The translations under genes and the position numbers were made by a program. The notes beneath the pieces were generated by a model. The model saw nothing but the letters and a program-made list of their open reading frames with translations. It was not told the origin of the DNA and ran no database searches. Shown in pieces: positions 20,463 through 29,702 of a stretch of DNA of 55,608 nt. Location of the stretch: contig NZ_JAGSOY010000032.1 of the NCBI RefSeq assembly GCF_018837975.1, forward strand, positions 1-55,608. Direction: 5' to 3'. Position 1 is the stretch's first letter. Each line of letters begins with the position of its first letter. Origin of the DNA: Zooshikella harenae (GTDB lineage: Bacteria > Pseudomonadota > Gammaproteobacteria > Pseudomonadales > Zooshikellaceae).

Positions 20463-20803
20463 TGACATTTCATTAATCCTATACTTAAACAGATAGAGGC
20501 TATTTGTATACCAAAAGCCTCTTCTCATAGAAGTTAAAAAATAAATTAAACAAGAGCTATACCTATTACGAATGGTTTATAGGGAAAGCGCCAATTAGTG
20601 AGCTAAATACGCTTATACTGTAATAAATAATTGAGCCGAAAACTGATGGCAACAGTCCCTTTTTGTTAACCAGTTAGGGTAAGCGCTAAAGATAGCGTAT
20701 TAAATGGAAGTCATTCGCCAATGGGTATACGGTATTAAATTGAGATGATAATCCCCTTTACAGGAGATACATAATCATCTCTTAATGCTACGAGATAAAA
20801 AAT
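20463..20803. other. Intergenic region with a leader hairpin before aruB
   Basis: About 340 bases, no gene seen. GAGATGAT (about 20742-20749) and ATCATCTC (about 20774-20781) can pair, with CAGGAG in the loop, ending 22 bases before the aruB ATG. This could affect aruB translation. No terminator typical of the end of aruD is evident, so read-through from aruGD is possible. Confidence 0.35.
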
Positions 20804-22144
20804 ATGCATGCTGTTGAAGCAAATTTTGATGGCTTAGTGGGTCCAACCCATAATTATGCAGGACTTTCATATGGCAATGTAGCTTCTAGTAAAAATCAGC
20901 AAGTAGCTTCCAATCCAAAAGAAGCCGCGCTACAAGGGCTGGCCAAAATGAAAGCGCTGCATGATATGGGTTTTGTTCAAGGCGTGCTAGCACCTCAAGA
21001 AAGACCAGACATCAATACCTTAAAACGCCTTGGTTTTAGTGGATCAGATACTCATATTTTAGCACTTGCCGCAAAAACTGATCCGGTTTTACTTACTTCA
21101 TGCTACTCGGCATCCAGCATGTGGACGGCCAATGCAGCAACTATATCCCCGAGTAGTGATACCCTGGATGGTAAAATTCACATTACCCCAGCCAACTTAG
21201 TAAATAAATTCCACAGAAGTATTGAACCTGAAACGACTGCACGTATCCTTCAAGCAGTATTCAATGATAACCAATATTTCCACCACCACCCTCCACTCCC
21301 AGCCGTTGATGTATTTGGTGATGAAGGTGCAGCAAATCATACTCGCCTTTGTAATGATTATGATGATGCGGGTTTGGAATTATTTGTCTTTGGTCGTTAT
21401 GGATTATCACCCGAAAAATCAGCCCCTTGCCGTTTTCCTGCACGCCATACTTATGAAGCCTCTACTGCTATTGCTCGACTCCATGGCCTGACACTAGAGC
21501 AAACACTGTTTATTCAACAAAACCCTGATGTTATTGACCAAGGTGTTTTCCATAACGATGTTATAGCGGTAGGCAATCGAAACGTACTATTATTTCATGA
21601 GCAAGCATTTTTAGATAAAAAAGAATTACTAAATAAACTTTATCACTTTTTCCATGATAAACCTTTTTATCCAATTGAAGTTAGCTCAAATTTTGTAAGT
21701 GTTAAAGATGCTATTAACACTTACCTTTTTAACAGTCAATTACTTTCTCTCACAAATGAAGAAATGGCTATTGTTGTACCAGAAGAATGTTTACACAACA
21801 ATGCTGTTAAACACTACTTATCTGAGTTGATAAGTGCAGACAACCCAATTAACAAAGTACTTAATTTCAACTTAAAACAAAGCATGCAGAATGGAGGAGG
21901 ACCTGCGTGTTTACGTTTACGTGTAATACTCACTCCAGAGGAACTCGGAGCTGTAAATCCACACTGTATTCTTAATGAATTCCTTTATTCAAAATTAACC
22001 AATTGGGTTAACAAACACTATCGAAACCAATTAACGATTCAAGATTTAAGTGATCCCTCATTACTTCACGAAACTCAACTTGCACTTGATGAACTTACCC
22101 AAATACTACAATTAGGCAGTATTTACCCCTTTCAACGCAATTAG
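20804..22144 (+). CDS. aruB: N-succinylarginine dihydrolase AruB/AstB
   Basis: 446 residues, second AST step: succinylarginine is hydrolysed to succinylornithine, CO2 and two ammonia. It belongs to the guanidine-modifying superfamily, as arginine deiminase does. The N-terminus [21 protein letters not shown] is the family signature. The nucleophile is C369 in [13 protein letters not shown] (E. coli C365), and a catalytic His is in the [19 protein letters not shown] block near 247. It is the last AST gene here; the next gene is convergent. Confidence 0.95.
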   Translation: MHAVEANFDGLVGPTHNYAGLSYGNVASSKNQQVASNPKEAALQGLAKMKALHDMGFVQGVLAPQERPDINTLKRLGFSGSDTHILALAAKTDPVLLTSCYSASSMWTANAATISPSSDTLDGKIHITPANLVNKFHRSIEPETTARILQAVFNDNQYFHHHPPLPAVDVFGDEGAANHTRLCNDYDDAGLELFVFGRYGLSPEKSAPCRFPARHTYEASTAIARLHGLTLEQTLFIQQNPDVIDQGVFHNDVIAVGNRNVLLFHEQAFLDKKELLNKLYHFFHDKPFYPIEVSSNFVSVKDAINTYLFNSQLLSLTNEEMAIVVPEECLHNNAVKHYLSELISADNPINKVLNFNLKQSMQNGGGPACLRLRVILTPEELGAVNPHCILNEFLYSKLTNWVNKHYRNQLTIQDLSDPSLLHETQLALDELTQILQLGSIYPFQRN

Positions 22145-22165
22145 TAATGTATTATGAAATAAAAA

Positions 22166-22185
22166 CCCCGGCTACCTGGCCGGGG
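22166..22185 (-). terminator. Terminator of the YfcC-like antiporter gene
   Basis: CCCCGGC / GCCGGGG with a six-base loop. On the minus strand the stem is followed by TTTTTATTT, so it primarily ends the minus-strand gene, 40 bases past its stop. It may also stop aruB transcripts weakly. Confidence 0.8.
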
Positions 22186-22225
22186 TAATTGGACTTACTT
22201 AATTATTCTAATTATAAACTGTCTA

Positions 22226-23632
22226 TTAAAGTACTGCTGCGATACTTAGCACGGCCATAATTAGGATGGTTAAGATTAACAACAAGGGCCAAATAAACTT
22301 TAACCAACGGTTATAGGAAACTCGACCTATAGCCAAACCTCCCATAACAACGGCAGAAGTTGGCGTAATTAAGTTAACTACACCAGAAGCAGACTGATAA
22401 GCAGTCACCACCAAGTCACGGCCCACACCTGCAAAATCAGCCAATGGTGCCATAATTGGCATAGTTAATACCGCTAGACCTGAAGAAGAAGGCACCAAGA
22501 AAGAAAGCACCACCTCCAGCCAGTACATTAAATTAATAAATGCAACCGTGTTTAGTCCTGCCAATGCTTGCTCTGAGGCATGAAGAATGGTGTCAGTAAT
22601 CATCCCATTATTCATTACCACTACAATACCACGAGCAATTCCGATTATAAGTGCTACACCCAAGAGGTCTCGTGCACCATCAACAAAGTTTGAGGTAATG
22701 TCCTCTTCACTCATTCTAGCAATTAAGCCAACAATTATACTTGACGCAATAAAAAGTGCAGATATTCTTGCCATCCACCAGTCTTGTGATGATACCCCCC
22801 AAATCATTACAGCAAAAGTTAATCCAAATACAATTAAAATTAACTGTCTGGAACCACTCAGGCTCATATCCTGGTTTTGATCTTTACTATGCAGAAAGTG
22901 TTTTTTATTGTCTTCAGCTAAGTCTGCGACCAATGACGCTGATGGATCTTTTTTCACTTTCGCAGCGTAACGCATAACAAAGATGACACAGGTTAACCAA
23001 CCCAAACCTAAAATCGCTAAGCGCCACATCATACCCACAGAGAATTTTACCCCTGCAGCATCAGATGCTATAACAGTCGCAAAGGGGTTAATGGTAGACC
23101 CTAAAGTTCCAATACCCGCTCCCAACAAAATAATCGCAACACCGGTTACTGCATCATATCCCGCCGCGATCACTACAGGTATCAATAACGTGTAAAATGG
23201 TATGGTTTCTTCAGCCATACCATAAACCGTTCCCCCTGCAGCAAATAGCAACATCAATATCGGGATCATTAAAATTTCTTTTCCCTTTAGACCAGTTACG
23301 GTTCGGGCAATCCCAGCATCGATCGCACCTGTTTTATTAACGACCCCTAAAAATCCTCCGATAATTAAGACAAATAAAGCTACATCAATAGCATTTGCCT
23401 CATAGCTATCGTGATCATAAAAACCATCAATAGGTGCTAAAAAAATGTCTACCACATTTTGTGGATTTGCTTCAACCTCTTTATAAGTACCTGCAACAGG
23501 GACTTCTTTACCAAGTGATTCATTTTCAACCCGATCATATTGACCCGCAGGCACTAACCACGTTAAACCTGCCACCACTATGATAAGGAAAAAGAGAATG
23601 CTATACGCTGAAGGGAACTTAAACTTTGCCAT
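22226..23632 (-). CDS. YfcC-family transporter, probable arginine/ornithine antiporter
   Basis: 468-residue inner-membrane carrier of the YfcC/DcuC superfamily (about 11-12 helices). It begins KFPSAYSILFFLIIVVAGLTWLVPAGQYDR and contains GGTVYGMAEETIPFY near 135 and GAGIGTLGSTINPFATVIASDAAG near 174, both typical of YfcC proteins. YfcC-like proteins next to arcABC act as ArcD-type arginine/ornithine exchangers. It is divergent from arcA across a 1.27-kb regulatory region. AAGGAAG precedes the ATG. The substrate is inferred from position; a peptide or carboxylate carrier is possible. Confidence 0.85.
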   Translation of the reverse strand: MAKFKFPSAYSILFFLIIVVAGLTWLVPAGQYDRVENESLGKEVPVAGTYKEVEANPQNVVDIFLAPIDGFYDHDSYEANAIDVALFVLIIGGFLGVVNKTGAIDAGIARTVTGLKGKEILMIPILMLLFAAGGTVYGMAEETIPFYTLLIPVVIAAGYDAVTGVAIILLGAGIGTLGSTINPFATVIASDAAGVKFSVGMMWRLAILGLGWLTCVIFVMRYAAKVKKDPSASLVADLAEDNKKHFLHSKDQNQDMSLSGSRQLILIVFGLTFAVMIWGVSSQDWWMARISALFIASSIIVGLIARMSEEDITSNFVDGARDLLGVALIIGIARGIVVVMNNGMITDTILHASEQALAGLNTVAFINLMYWLEVVLSFLVPSSSGLAVLTMPIMAPLADFAGVGRDLVVTAYQSASGVVNLITPTSAVVMGGLAIGRVSYNRWLKFIWPLLLILTILIMAVLSIAAVL

Positions 23633-23922
23633 CGCAGTACTTCCTTTTTATGGGGTAAACTGGATTTTTTGTTTTATTGGCTTACGTTGTTGACTTGAAC
23701 TTATATTAAACGCAATTAAAAGTTTATTATTCATAGTCATGATTTCTAATATCGCTTTCACACCATAACACTAAAAACTTTTTTATAACGTTTAATCCAG
23801 TCATCAACACTTACTCACTAGAATTAGATTCAAGCCAAAATAGATAAAATAGACTGAGCGCCGTATGTGATTTACCACGCGGTTTATATTGAATGTAAGA
23901 GTACACAAAACATGTGTCACTA

Positions 23923-23943
23923 GGTATTTCACTCTATGCGACA
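23923..23943 (-). promoter_or_regulatory. Single ArgR half-site
   Basis: On the minus strand, TGTCGC-N8-AA-N5 matches the P. aeruginosa ArgR half-site exactly. The neighbouring 21-base frames on either side do not match, so only one half-site is clear. It is about 290 bases upstream of the antiporter start. Confidence 0.4.
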
Positions 23944-24057
23944 TTTTTCTTTATGCTTAAACGCTCTGTCAGTAACGGTTATCAAGTTAGAATTGAGTTA
24001 AAGGTTGTTTCAGCCAACGATTAACTCCGGATTGTAGTCCATCTAAAACACTTGTTC

Positions 24058-24071
24058 TTGATAAAGATCAA
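24058..24071. promoter_or_regulatory. ANR/FNR box
   Basis: TTGAT-AAAG-ATCAA, a perfect match to TTGATN4ATCAA. Anaerobic activation of the ADI pathway by ANR is known in Pseudomonas. It is 426 bases from the antiporter start and 833 bases from arcA, so it fits a long leader or the antiporter promoter better than a position close to arcA. Confidence 0.65.
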
Positions 24072-24646
24072 ACGCCTGAAAAGAAAAATTATTGAATCAA
24101 CAGTATTTAATTTTTCTTTTTAAAAGGCGTCACTTATAGCGCAAATATGCAAGTTTTCTAGACAGCTCTCTTGTTAAAATATTAATCAACAAATTTACTT
24201 TATGTAAAACTATTTAGTAGAATTAACAAAAAAAATACCTTTAGAGCAAATATCAATCATTTTTCTTGTAACTTTACTACAAGCCCTCATTCTATCACCA
24301 CAGTAGCAGAGCAACCTACCAAAAAGTGACTCCTTATTTCTGTTTAGCGACAAAGCAAGTGCTAAAAAATTAAATCACATGCAGAATTATATATCTTAAC
24401 TTTACTTTTGCCACAACCAGGTTAATAGTTAGCCTATATTTAAATCTTTAGGAAATAGTTCATAAGTAAGCTGTCGTTTAAACACGCAGCTATGCATAAA
24501 AACAAAAGCCATAAATTGTTATTTTAGTAGTTTAGTTAAAATTCACATTAAAATGGGTATTTTTACGTACAGTCAAAAAAAAATCGTAGCGCTAGCCTAT
24601 GTCGCGCATTGAGAGCTTTCAAGCTAATATCAGCTTATATATTTTA

Positions 24647-24688
24647 AATACTTTCCTACTTGCGACAGCTTCTTACCAAAATGCCGCA
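24647..24688 (-). promoter_or_regulatory. ArgR operator upstream of arcA: two tandem half-sites
   Basis: On the minus strand, TGCGGC-N8-AA-N5 is followed 21 bases on by TGTCGC-N8-AA-N5. One hexamer is perfect, the other has two changes, and both AA pairs are kept. It lies about 215 bases before the arcA ATG. The same stretch can also fold (ACTTGCG / CGCAAGT) ahead of a plus-strand T-run. Confidence 0.55.
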
Positions 24689-24903
24689 AGTGTTTTTTTA
24701 AAATGAATAACACTTCATAAATAGTGTTTTCTGTCAAATTTCTTGAAGTACTTACTGATAACTTATCGAGCTTAATAGAACTCAAGATTTTTATGGTAAA
24801 ACTATTAAATATTGTGTTATTCATCCAAACTTAGTGTTCTACACTAGAAAGTTAATTTTATCCTTTACTTTTAGTCGCTTGTTGACAGGCAAGGAGAGAG
24901 CAA

Positions 24904-26130
24904 ATGTCTCGCTTTTATGTTGGTTCAGAAATTGGACAACTACGCAAAGTACTACTTCACCGACCAGAATTATCTTTACGGCGCCTAACTCCCTCAAACT
25001 GTGAAGACCTCCTCTTTGATGATGTTTTACGCGTAGAGGAAGCCGGTAAAGAGCATGATATATTTGCTCAAACACTGCGCGAAAATGGTGTTGAAGTCTT
25101 TTTGCTACATGAAGTTTTAGCTGAAACGTTGTCCTCTCCTGAAGCCAAAAACTGGGTGCTTGATCGTCAGATTTCTGAATACCGCTTTGGCCCTACTCTG
25201 TCAGTTGAAGTTAGAAGCTATCTTAATGGCATGAATAACGTTGAGTTAGCTTCACACCTTATTGGTGGGATAACCGTTGCAGAGCTTAATTCAGAATGTC
25301 CAAGCCCTGTCTTGCAAGTGATGCGAGAAACCGATTTTATAGTAGACCCCATTCCAAATCATTTATTCACCCGTGATACTTCATGCTGGATTTATGGCGG
25401 TGTTTCTGTCAACCCTATGGCCAAACCAGCCCGCAAGCGCGAAACAGTCCATTTACGCGCAATCTACAAATTCCACCCATTGTTTAAAGATGCAGATTTC
25501 GAAGTTTACTTTGGTGATGAAGACCGTAACTTTGAACTATCCACATTAGAGGGCGGAGACGTACTGGTTATTGGTAAAGGCGCTGTATTAATTGGAATGT
25601 CTGAGCGTACAACACCACAAGGTGTTGAATTATTAGCGCGTAACTTATTCAAGACAGGTCAAGCCAATAAAGTAATTGCTTTGCAATTACCCAAAGCACG
25701 TAGTTGCATGCACTTGGATACAGTGATGACTCATATGGATTATGACTGTTTTACTGTTTACCCTGATATTATGCGTGATGATATACCTGCTTGGGAACTT
25801 ACACCTGGAAAAGCAGCGGGCGAGATTTGTTATACCCGCATCAAAGATAGTTTTATCAAGGCAATTGCCCGTACGTTAGAAGTCCCCGAATTACGCCTTA
25901 TCCATACTGGCGGTGATGCATTCGAAGCTGAGCGCGAACAATGGAATGATGCGAATAATGTACTTACTGTACGTCCTGGTGTTGTTATTGGTTATGAGCG
26001 TAATGTTTATACCATTAAAAAGATGGAAGCAGCAGGAATTACTGTACTTCCAATACCTGGTGAAGATTTGGGTCGCGGCCGCGGTGGAGCACGCTGCATG
26101 AGCTGTCCACTTGAGCGTGATGATATCTAA
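24904..26130 (+). CDS. arcA: Arginine deiminase ArcA
   Basis: 408 residues, first ADI enzyme: arginine to citrulline and ammonia. It begins [27 protein letters not shown], has the [12 protein letters not shown] block near 157, the LEGGDVL motif near 216, the [10 protein letters not shown] block near 269, and the nucleophile C398 in [15 protein letters not shown] at the C-terminus. A strong AAGGAGAG precedes the ATG. It heads arcA-arcB-arcC, with gaps of about 85 bases. The cytosolic pathway gives one ATP per arginine without oxygen. Confidence 0.97.
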   Translation: MSRFYVGSEIGQLRKVLLHRPELSLRRLTPSNCEDLLFDDVLRVEEAGKEHDIFAQTLRENGVEVFLLHEVLAETLSSPEAKNWVLDRQISEYRFGPTLSVEVRSYLNGMNNVELASHLIGGITVAELNSECPSPVLQVMRETDFIVDPIPNHLFTRDTSCWIYGGVSVNPMAKPARKRETVHLRAIYKFHPLFKDADFEVYFGDEDRNFELSTLEGGDVLVIGKGAVLIGMSERTTPQGVELLARNLFKTGQANKVIALQLPKARSCMHLDTVMTHMDYDCFTVYPDIMRDDIPAWELTPGKAAGEICYTRIKDSFIKAIARTLEVPELRLIHTGGDAFEAEREQWNDANNVLTVRPGVVIGYERNVYTIKKMEAAGITVLPIPGEDLGRGRGGARCMSCPLERDDI

Positions 26131-26216
26131 TTCAACTCATTGAATAACCTTTGACTTGTGGTTCTTAACTCAAGACCATACAACAACTGTTTTAGATAAG
26201 AGTAAGGTAAATAACC

Positions 26217-27218
26217 ATGGCATTTAATTTAAGAAACCGCCATTTTCTCAAATTAGAAGACTTAACTCCTCGTGAAATTAAGTTTCTATTACGTCTTGCC
26301 GATGACCTGAAAGTAGCTAAGTACACTGGCTATGAAAAACCTCGTCTTAAAGGTAAGAATGTTGCGTTAATTTTTGAAAAATCTTCAACACGCACACGTT
26401 GTGCATTTGAAGTAGCTGCTTACGACCAAGGCGCAAATGTCACTTATCTTGGCCCATCAGGTTCTCAAATAGGCGCCAAAGAGTCTATGAAAGACACAGC
26501 ACGGGTTTTAGGTCGCATGTATGATGGCATTGAATACCGTGGTTTTGGTCAGGAAGTTGTTGAAGAGTTAGCCGCTAGCGCAGGCGTCCCCGTATGGAAT
26601 GGTCTCACTGATGAGTTTCACCCAACTCAAATTCTTGCTGACTTCCTTACAATGATGGAGCACAGTGGTAAACCCCTTAATGATATTGCTTATTGCTACT
26701 TAGGTGACGGCGGCAATAATATGGGCCACTCATTAATGATTGGTGCCGCTAAAATGGGTATGGATTTCCGCATGGCTGCACCAGAAGGTTGCCGTCCAGA
26801 TGAGAAATTAGTCAATATTGCTCACGAAATAGCCAAAACCACTGGCGCGAAAATCATGATTACTGATGATGTTGAAGCCGCTGTGAAAAACGCTGATTTT
26901 TTGTACACAGACGTATGGGTTTCTATGGGTGAACCAGACAACGTTTGGGAAGAGCGTATTAAACTATTGAAGCCTTATCAAGTTAACCGTGAGTTAATTG
27001 AAAAAACAGGTAACCCCAATGTGAAATTCATGCATTGCTTGCCTGCATTCCATAACAGAGAAACCAAAGTGGGTGAAGAAATTTACCAAAAATATGGTCT
27101 CGACGGTATGGAAGTGACTGAAGAAGTATTTGAGTCTAAACACTCAATTGTTTTTGATCAGGCTGAAAACCGGTTACACACTATTAAAGCGGTAATGGTT
27201 GCCACCTTAGGCAGCTAA
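26217..27218 (+). CDS. arcB: Ornithine carbamoyltransferase, catabolic ArcB
   Basis: 333 residues, second ADI step: citrulline plus phosphate gives ornithine and carbamoyl phosphate. The carbamoyl-phosphate site is [12 protein letters not shown] near 55, with [14 protein letters not shown] near 137 and the [11 protein letters not shown] loop near 272 that binds ornithine. Position between arcA and arcC marks it as the catabolic isozyme. AGTAAGGTAAATAACC carries a weak ribosome site before the ATG. Confidence 0.96.
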   Translation: MAFNLRNRHFLKLEDLTPREIKFLLRLADDLKVAKYTGYEKPRLKGKNVALIFEKSSTRTRCAFEVAAYDQGANVTYLGPSGSQIGAKESMKDTARVLGRMYDGIEYRGFGQEVVEELAASAGVPVWNGLTDEFHPTQILADFLTMMEHSGKPLNDIAYCYLGDGGNNMGHSLMIGAAKMGMDFRMAAPEGCRPDEKLVNIAHEIAKTTGAKIMITDDVEAAVKNADFLYTDVWVSMGEPDNVWEERIKLLKPYQVNRELIEKTGNPNVKFMHCLPAFHNRETKVGEEIYQKYGLDGMEVTEEVFESKHSIVFDQAENRLHTIKAVMVATLGS

Positions 27219-27302
27219 TTAGTCACCTAGTCTGCTAGAACCTGGCTGCCCCTTTCCCCATCCAAGGCAGCCAGTCCCCACTTATAGAGAGAGGAAACAA
27301 GC

Positions 27303-28229
27303 ATGTTAGTTGTAATCGCGCTTGGAGGCAATGCTATTCTCCAACGGGGTGAGCCCTTAGAAGCACACATTCAGTATCAAAATATCAAAAAAGCCGCAGC
27401 CGCTATTGCTAAAGTTGCTGAAAACCATACAGTCGTATTAACTCATGGTAATGGTCCACAAGTAGGCTTATTAGCATTACAAAATGATGCTTATAAAGAT
27501 GTTTCCCCCTACCCCCTAGATGTACTAGGCGCAGAAACAGAAGGCATGATTGGTTATATGTTTGCACAGTGCCTTAATAACGAAATGCCTAAGCAATCAG
27601 TTGCGGCACTACTAACGCAAACGATTGTAGACAAAAATGACCCGGCATTTACTGATCCAACTAAGTTTGTTGGTCCTGTTTATAGCCAGGAAGAAGCCAC
27701 TGAACTCACGCGCACTATGGGCTATACCATTAAAGCAGATGGCCTTTATTTCCGACGTGTCGTACCTTCTCCTATACCCAAAGCTATTGTAGAGCTGGAT
27801 ACCATCAAAACACTGGTTGACCAAGGTAGTCTTGTTATTTGTACTGGTGGCGGCGGTGTACCTGTTGCCAAAGCAGGAGATAAGCTTGAAGGTGTCGAAG
27901 CTGTTGTCGACAAAGACCGCGCTTCTGCCGTGCTTGCACATGACCTGAAAGCCGATGCGTTGATTATTCTGTCAGACGTTGATGCTGTTGCTATTAACTG
28001 GGGCACACCTGAACAGAAAAATATTAAGAAGGCAACAACAGCTCAAATGGACACGTTTGACTTTGCTAAAGGCTCCATGGGACCTAAAGTTGAAGCCATT
28101 TGTGACTTTGTTAAGCAAGGTGGCAAAATAGGTGCAATTGGATCGCTCGATAACGCCGAAGGCATCCTTCGAGGTGTTACTGGCACTGTCATTGCTGAAG
28201 ATCATAGTGGCGAGATTGAGTACTACTAA
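27303..28229 (+). CDS. arcC: Carbamate kinase ArcC
   Basis: 308 residues, last ADI step: carbamoyl phosphate plus ADP gives ATP, CO2 and ammonia. Landmarks are VVIALGGNAILQRGE at the start, THGNGPQVGLLALQ near 48, ICTGGGGVPV near 180, and VVDKDRASAVLA near 201. GAGAGGAAAC precedes the ATG. It ends the operon and is followed by a long perfect hairpin. Confidence 0.96.
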   Translation: MLVVIALGGNAILQRGEPLEAHIQYQNIKKAAAAIAKVAENHTVVLTHGNGPQVGLLALQNDAYKDVSPYPLDVLGAETEGMIGYMFAQCLNNEMPKQSVAALLTQTIVDKNDPAFTDPTKFVGPVYSQEEATELTRTMGYTIKADGLYFRRVVPSPIPKAIVELDTIKTLVDQGSLVICTGGGGVPVAKAGDKLEGVEAVVDKDRASAVLAHDLKADALIILSDVDAVAINWGTPEQKNIKKATTAQMDTFDFAKGSMGPKVEAICDFVKQGGKIGAIGSLDNAEGILRGVTGTVIAEDHSGEIEYY

Positions 28230-28247
28230 TTAAGCAATATGATTAAA

Positions 28248-28276
28248 TTGAGATGCCAAGCTGTTTGGCATCTCAA
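28248..28276 (+). terminator. 12-bp hairpin after arcC
   Basis: TTGAGATGCCAA and TTGGCATCTCAA pair perfectly around a five-base loop, 18 bases past the arcC stop. No T-run follows, so it may protect the 3' end or act with Rho rather than terminate alone. Confidence 0.6.
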
Positions 28277-28448
28277 CTCACTACGTGTTAGAACTTCTCG
28301 TCCAACATTTACCCAACTAACAATCTATATATACGCTATACAGCCAGATAGTCATAGCAAGTGCTAGCTGGATGGTAAATACATATAAATATAGAAATGC
28401 CGCGATAGCTAACAGGCTGTGGTATTACGGTATAATGCTCAGACACAC

Positions 28449-28483
28449 AAAAAAAAAGCCAGCTTAAAGCTGGCTTTTTTTTT
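28449..28483. terminator. Bidirectional terminator next to tRNA-Glu
   Basis: GCCAGCT / AGCTGGC stem flanked by A9 and T9 runs. It sits just past the 3' end of the minus-strand tRNA and should end its transcript. Confidence 0.85.
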
Positions 28484-28488
28484 AATTT

Positions 28489-28564
28489 TGGCGTCCCCTA
28501 GGGGACTCGAACCCCTGTTACCGCCGTGAAAGGGCGGTGTCCTAGGCCACTAGACGAAGGGGAC
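28489..28564 (-). tRNA. tRNA-Glu (anticodon TTC)
   Basis: Read on the minus strand: 5' GTCCCCT pairs with AGGGGAC, the anticodon loop is CTTTCAC (TTC), the T-loop is GGTTCGAGTCC, and the discriminator G is followed by encoded CCA. Its 76 bases are complete with no anomalies. Confidence 0.95.
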
Positions 28565-28804
28565 GCAAACCTTCGCTCTCAACTTCAGTGGCGAACGGGT
28601 GCGTATCCTACGAGTTAATTACTCATGGGTCAAGCTTTTTTATGACACCCTCAAAAATAAAAAACGAGCGCACAAGCTTACCTATTAGTCCTTATTCTCG
28701 TCATGTAACACAAACACAGCACCATTCATACTAGAATTTACCTAAACACCTTTGGGCAAGCGGCCTATACTCAATTAAGAAATAAGGTGAATAACAACCA
28801 ATAA

Positions 28805-29608
28805 ATGGAGAGTTCGGTGTCACCTATTACGATTACAGCGGCGATACTGGTATTTGTCATCATCTTAGTAGGTGTTGCCTATGCTTATCATAGTGCTGAA
28901 AATGCCAAAATCGAAAAAAACCGAAAAGCATCAATGTATAGCAACCGCATCCGACGTATAGAAGAGGTAATGAGTACGTTACCTCTTCCTTATCTCGGTC
29001 ATGGTTTGGGTGAGTTTCTTATGAGTGAAAAGCTTGACGCTTTAGAGTCAATTAAAAACTTATCACTAAAAGAACATAACTCTTCTATTGAAGAGCGCAT
29101 AGCCAATACAAAAGGTGAAATTGCAGAATTTTTGGATAAATTAGTTCAGGAGCAGCATAAATCCGTCAACATCACCTCTGAAGCACAAGCTCAACAACTC
29201 CACAACACCTTCCATGAATGCCACCGCTTGGCTTTGGCCAGCTTTAAAAGCAGCCGATTAAGTAAAGTGGATGCTTCAACGCTCATTAATCACATTAAAG
29301 AACGCCTTGTCATTATCACCTACGAGCTTTTTTCTTATAGCGCTTATAATGCACAGCAAGTAGGAAAATATACGCTGGCAATTCACTATTATGAACGCGC
29401 TATTGACGAATTACGTAAACATAATGCCAGTCATACTTATGACGCATTTATTCAAAAACTAAAAAGCCGTATTGCTCGCGCAGAGGAGCAACAAAAAACC
29501 CAAACAACACAGGAGACTCCCGAAAACGAAAGTAGCAGTTTAGTCAACAAGCTTGATGAGTTTGTTGAAGAAGATGATACATGGAAAAAGAAAAACGTCT
29601 ACGACTGA
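28805..29608 (+). CDS. Conserved membrane-anchored helical protein, unknown function
   Basis: 267 residues. One membrane helix lies at about 8-28 (ITITAAILVFVIILVGVAYAY), followed by a basic stop-transfer stretch, so the rest is probably cytoplasmic. Residues 40-240 are predicted helical, with a TPR-like stretch near 180-205 (AYNAQQVGKYTLAIHYYERA) and a charged, coiled-coil-prone end. The last 35 residues are acidic and low-complexity. It is followed 94 bases later by a hybrid histidine kinase, so it may be a partner or accessory of that kinase. No domain was recognised. Confidence 0.75.
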   Translation: MESSVSPITITAAILVFVIILVGVAYAYHSAENAKIEKNRKASMYSNRIRRIEEVMSTLPLPYLGHGLGEFLMSEKLDALESIKNLSLKEHNSSIEERIANTKGEIAEFLDKLVQEQHKSVNITSEAQAQQLHNTFHECHRLALASFKSSRLSKVDASTLINHIKERLVIITYELFSYSAYNAQQVGKYTLAIHYYERAIDELRKHNASHTYDAFIQKLKSRIARAEEQQKTQTTQETPENESSSLVNKLDEFVEEDDTWKKKNVYD

Positions 29609-29702
29609 TACTTACTCTGCCAGAATGATCCAGGGAATGGTATCCTACCTTATAAACCATTAATCGCTATTAACATTTAACAGGTCATACAACACCTGAC
29701 TA

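Larger units (their letters stand above)
23633..24903. other. 1.27-kb divergent regulatory region, yfcC-like gene to arcA
   Basis: No convincing gene in either strand. It holds an ArgR-like half-site nearer the antiporter, a perfect ANR/FNR box in the middle and a tandem ArgR site nearer arcA (listed separately). The length suggests separate promoters for the two directions. Confidence 0.6.

Noticed and set aside
24658-24699. A Rho-independent terminator upstream of arcA
   Set aside because: The stem is only seven pairs with a 20-base loop. The tandem half-site reading explains the sequence better, although both remain possible.
24630-24824. A 64-codon minus-strand frame in the arcA upstream region
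   Set aside because: Very AT-rich, low-complexity, overlapping the ArgR-like operator and with no homology cue.
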